Positions 19,645 through 23,955 of a stretch of 23,955 bases of DNA are shown in pieces. Numbering within the stretch: the stretch's first letter is position 1; the number at the start of each line of letters is the position of its first letter. Below the pieces are notes generated by a model. It did no database searches. It saw only the letters and a list, made by a program, of their open reading frames with translations, and was not told the DNA's origin. Position numbers and translations under genes: made by a program. The DNA is taken from assembly GCA_021029095.1 (NCBI GenBank), contig JAJOHG010000386.1, forward strand, positions 1 through 23,955, read 5' to 3'. The DNA is from Phellopilus nigrolimitatus (Eukaryota > Basidiomycota > Agaricomycetes > Hymenochaetales > Hymenochaetaceae).

Positions 19645-21338
19645 TCAATCATCCGTCCAATCGCCTTTTCTGACGCGTTCGACATACTCTTTGACGTACA
19701 GCGACCGTCGTTCATGTTTCGCAACCAGCTGCTCTCTCGCCTGCCGCGCCCTCTCATCGCCAGCCTGTTCCCCTTCTGTCTCCTGCACTGCTGCCTCACG
19801 AGCGTTCGCCTCCGTCCGCAAACGGCCCTCCCTCATCTTCAACGCTGCGCGCCGGCGGTTCCAGAACGCAGGGTGCAACGTCAACACAATCAGACTTACG
19901 AAGACGCGCGCCTTATGGAACAGGCCTGGCTCGGGTATTCCGTCCCCCTCCAGCGCACGCTGCTCATCATCTAAGTTGAGCTGCGCAAGCCGAGAAAGGA
20001 TAGCATCTGCGTTCGATGCTGCCGCTGACGTCGCACGTGCCGCATTTGGAACTCGCGGAGGCTGGTGGCGCCCGTTTGCACCATTGGCATTGTTTGCCCG
20101 GCGGCGCGGCCCCAAGGGACGTTGAGCATCCCCATTCCCATTGACATGGACATTGTCGACAATTGCGCCGCGCACGGCGCCCCATGCTTCGTAAAGGACC
20201 CATGCTCCGAGCAGGAGCCCAAAGATCGGCTTGCGCGCTGGGGAGAAGAAGTAGAGAAGAAGTAGAGTACGAAGACAAAGCAGAATGAGTGGCGTAAGGA
20301 TTGCGCGGACGGGAATGCGCACGGCAATCCCTATGACCCTAGCATCCGCATCGGGCCGGGCAGCACCTCCGTTAACATTGCCATTAGGCCCGGCGGGGTT
20401 CAGGTTCGCCAGTTGTGTGCGCAGGTTCAAGAACGCACCATACGGAGAATGGTTGGAAGAAACCGAAAAGAGTGGGAAGGTGTACGCAAGGACGTTGAGG
20501 GCATGTTGTTGACGTGAAGTTGGCGCGGCATGCGGAGTCAGATTCTGCAGATAGGGCTTCCCACTGCAACTCAAATCAGATTCGGAAATAATATGGCGGA
20601 AATAATAGTTGAATGCATACCTAATCATAGTATACTCGTATGTCACACCTCCGTCCGAGTGCGGCGGGAACTCCTCATCAAAGATAGCCGGCCAGGCATA
20701 ACCAGCCGCCGACACCATGGCCATCGCATAATCCTTTGCGATGGATGTGTCTCCGAGTAGACGAGGGGAAGGTGGCGCCGCGTGGGATAACGCGCGCAGG
20801 GCTTTGTGGTGCATGTGAAGTATATATGGCAGCGGGTCATAGTGCCTACTTAGCAGGGGAGACGATGATAAAAGATCGTATGCACTGAAGGCGCGAGACC
20901 GAGCTGAATTCTCTCCATTCTGGAGTGTCTGAGGGGACACCGTAGGCAAAGTAGATGAGGGGAGAGTAGATGACAAGGGAGGCGAAGCGGTGCCTTTCAC
21001 TTCTGGCGGATTCGTCGACCATGACCCCGGGTTCACGGCCAAGTGGACCACTCGCGCATCCTCAGACTGAGACCGATAGCAAGTGCACAAGCAGATTCAA
21101 TCATGTGCGCTCGGCATGCACAGACATAATTACTCACAGCCCACAACGAGTCAACCTTCTCCGCATCGTCGAGAACGCGACCCCTACTGATGAGCCTCTG
21201 ACCTTCGACACGGGGGTTGCCTGGACAGGCATTCGAGATCTCCTGCTTGATGTCACGGACAACGCTGGTCTGCGGAACGTTGACGATGAAAGAGTGGGTG
21301 TATTGCGGTAGCTCGACGGTGACGGGGACAACCGCCAT
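19645..21338 (-). CDS. Ubiquitin-like domain ER membrane protein (Herp/Usa1-like)
   Basis: Predicted 521-aa protein. Exons: 21338-21138, 21066-20621, 20563-19645, all in phase. The N-terminal ubiquitin-like domain reads MAVVPVTVELPQYTHSF...VVRDIKQEI...GQRLISRGRVLDD and ends SEDARVVHLAVNP. A Ser/Pro-rich linker follows, then two hydrophobic stretches near residues 301-322 (ILTPLILLCLRTLLLLYFF) and 329-344 (FGLLLGAWVLYEAWG), a third weaker one (ARVFVSLIVLTLHPAFW) and a charged helical tail. This layout matches Herp/Usa1, ER scaffold proteins of the Hrd1 degradation complex, but sequence similarity is limited. The 57-nt intron 2 (20620-20564) has no stop and keeps the frame, so a retained form adds 19 residues. 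An upstream in-frame ATG at 21368 would add ten residues; 21338 has the better start context (ATCCATGG). Confidence 0.65.
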
Positions 21339-21572
21339 GGATGTTGGCAGCAAGATACGTGGAAGCATCGACGTGCCGAGTTGGCTGAGTAGACGCTTTC
21401 ATGTGACGTCGTATGACACGTGGCCGCCCGACACCGCCCGCTTGTCAATTGGTCAGTCAAGCCTGGTATTCAAATAGACGTATAATATATTGAAATTGGA
21501 ATTGTTATATACTATGTAGTACATCCTGCACAAAATCCTATCGCTTGTGCTTTACTATATGCAAAAAGGCAC

Positions 21573-22870
21573 TCAACTGAGGCTGATCGTCCGTCCCTCC
21601 CTTGAGCTCTGATGCGCGAGTTCGATGATTTCGAGGACGGTCGTCACTTCATCCCACTTCACTTTCAGCTCCGCGTCTGCCCGGATGGCGTCTGCCAGGT
21701 TGTAGAAGAGCTCGATGTACGCGCCGCGGTCGAGGGCCGGCCACCTGAGATCGCATTTTGTTAATGTGCCGTTCTTGATTGAAGAATAAAAAAACAATTC
21801 CTACTGAATCTTCGAGACTGTCCCTTCGCCGTTTATATGGTTTACTTCACCCCATATATTTTCAGGCTCTTTCCCATATTCCTCGCTGTATATATCCTCC
21901 GGAGATAGCACAGCCTTGAGCTGATCTTCTTGCACATCGAGCCCGTACTTGACATAACTGCCCTCTGTCCCGCGGACAACGAAGCGCAGCTGGGGGTCGC
22001 GTACGGACAATATGTGCGCACGGAGCAACGCTTTGATTGGGTACTTCCGTTCCTCTGTTTTCGCGTAATGAAGGACAAGTGTAAACTGTTAGAAAAGGCT
22101 GAGAATGATGTGCATATATGCGCATGAAAATACGATATTCTCACTGAGTCGTCGACATCTGGGTCCCCCAACCTCTGACATTCTCGACAAATCCGGTGAC
22201 CTTCTGCGGCCTACCAAAGAGAGACACTACTTGGTCAATCAAGTGCGTACCCAGGTCGTATAATTGCCCAGCACCCGCGAGCTTGTCGTCTTTCCAGGTA
22301 CCTTTGAGGCCATTCCGGTAGCGATCATAGCTATTCATAACAGTCAACGATCTCCTGGTGTTAAAAAAGAAAGAAGTAGCATGCTTACTGAGACTCGTAC
22401 TCGAATAGGTCTCCAAGATACGCAGACGACGAGGCAGGCTCTTTGAGCAACCGCTTCAAAGACAAGAAATCGGAGTCCCAGCGACGGTTCTGGTACGCGT
22501 AAAGTACGCGATTCTTCGTCCTTGCCAGCTCTCCGAGCTCGCGAGCTTCAGCGGCTGTTGTGACGGCGGGCTTGTCGACCAACACATGCTTGTTGGCCTG
22601 CAGGCTACGCTTCACGTAGTCGTAGTGCGTCGCGTTCGGCGTGCCCACGACTACAAGCTCGATCTGATCATCGGCCAGGACGTCTTCGATGGACCTGTGT
22701 ATTTTGACGTCGACCCCGAAGCGATCCTTGACCTTGCCGCTATCCGAGGACGGATTGCGCTCGAGGACCGCATGAAGCTCGAAGACGTCAGGAAGAGCGA
22801 GGATAAAAGGGACATGAAAGGTGAGTCCAGAGAGGCCGACGCCGAGCACACAAGTTTTAATCGGTGGCAT
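21573..22870 (-). CDS. Gfo/Idh/MocA-family NAD(P)-dependent oxidoreductase, one apparent frameshift
   Basis: About 373 aa if the frame is continuous. Exons: 22870-22389, 22330-22145, 22085-21805, 21744-21573. The Rossmann motif GVGLSG (residues 10-15) binds the dinucleotide; then come VVGTPNATHYDY, VLVDKPAV (99-101 is DKP, the EKP-like motif), YQNRRWD and GQLYDLGTHLID (family catalytic Asp/His region, about residues 182-193). The later exons give LVLHYAKTEERKYPIKALL, LRFVVRGTEGSYVKYGLD and a C-terminal helix. Such enzymes oxidise or reduce sugars and related alcohols; the substrate is not readable. Exon 2 reads VRGWG and then loses frame: one more base in the G5 run (plus-strand C 22165-22169) would give the expected DPDVDDSF joining exon 3. 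Without it the product ends early. It is divergent from the GH9 gene; an ATG at 22921 is also in frame. Confidence 0.85.

Positions 22871-23955
<1,085 letters not shown>

Overview
The window looks like nuclear DNA from a filamentous basidiomycete, most likely an Agaricomycete. Every recognisable gene is cut by many 50-65 bp GT-AG introns. Genes are dense and on both strands, gaps are short, and the contents (SR-type splicing factor, COMPASS WD40 subunit, MARVEL-like four-helix membrane proteins, secreted GH9 cellulase) are eukaryotic and fungal. The gene models below were rebuilt by hand: reading frame, splice phase and family motifs agree across nearly all exons. Function names rest on motif recognition, not on a database search.

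Left part (1-6915): the 5' half of a nucleostemin-type ribosome-biogenesis GTPase (-, runs off the left edge), a Tra2-like RS/RRM splicing factor (-), ribosomal protein eL18 (+), and an Ale1-type MBOAT lysophospholipid acyltransferase (-, nine exons). These are housekeeping genes for ribosome assembly, splicing and membrane lipid remodelling.

Middle (6916-12570): two tandem MARVEL-like membrane protein genes (-) that share intron positions. They are followed by a 593-bp non-autonomous DNA transposon with perfect 24-bp terminal inverted repeats and a TA target duplication, and by an unrecognised 171-aa single-pass membrane protein (-). This is the most accessory-like stretch: a 23-base G run, a 22-bp perfect palindrome and a GC-AG intron also lie here.

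Right part (12571-23955): a WDR89-like WD40 protein (+), TTI2 (-) and the RBBP5/Swd1 COMPASS subunit (+). TTI2 and the COMPASS gene are divergent from a 102-bp shared promoter that carries two MluI-box (ACGCGT) elements. Next come a ubiquitin-like ER membrane protein resembling Herp/Usa1 (-), a Gfo/Idh/MocA oxidoreductase (-) with one apparent frameshift, and a secreted GH9 endoglucanase (+) running off the right edge. The GH9 reading frame is broken by several one-base indels.

No CRISPR array, tRNA, rRNA or dedicated multi-gene defence system was seen. The points most worth following up are the MITE, the twin-MCB divergent promoter, the ultra-short first coding exons shared by several genes, and the frame-broken GH9 (decayed gene or sequence error).
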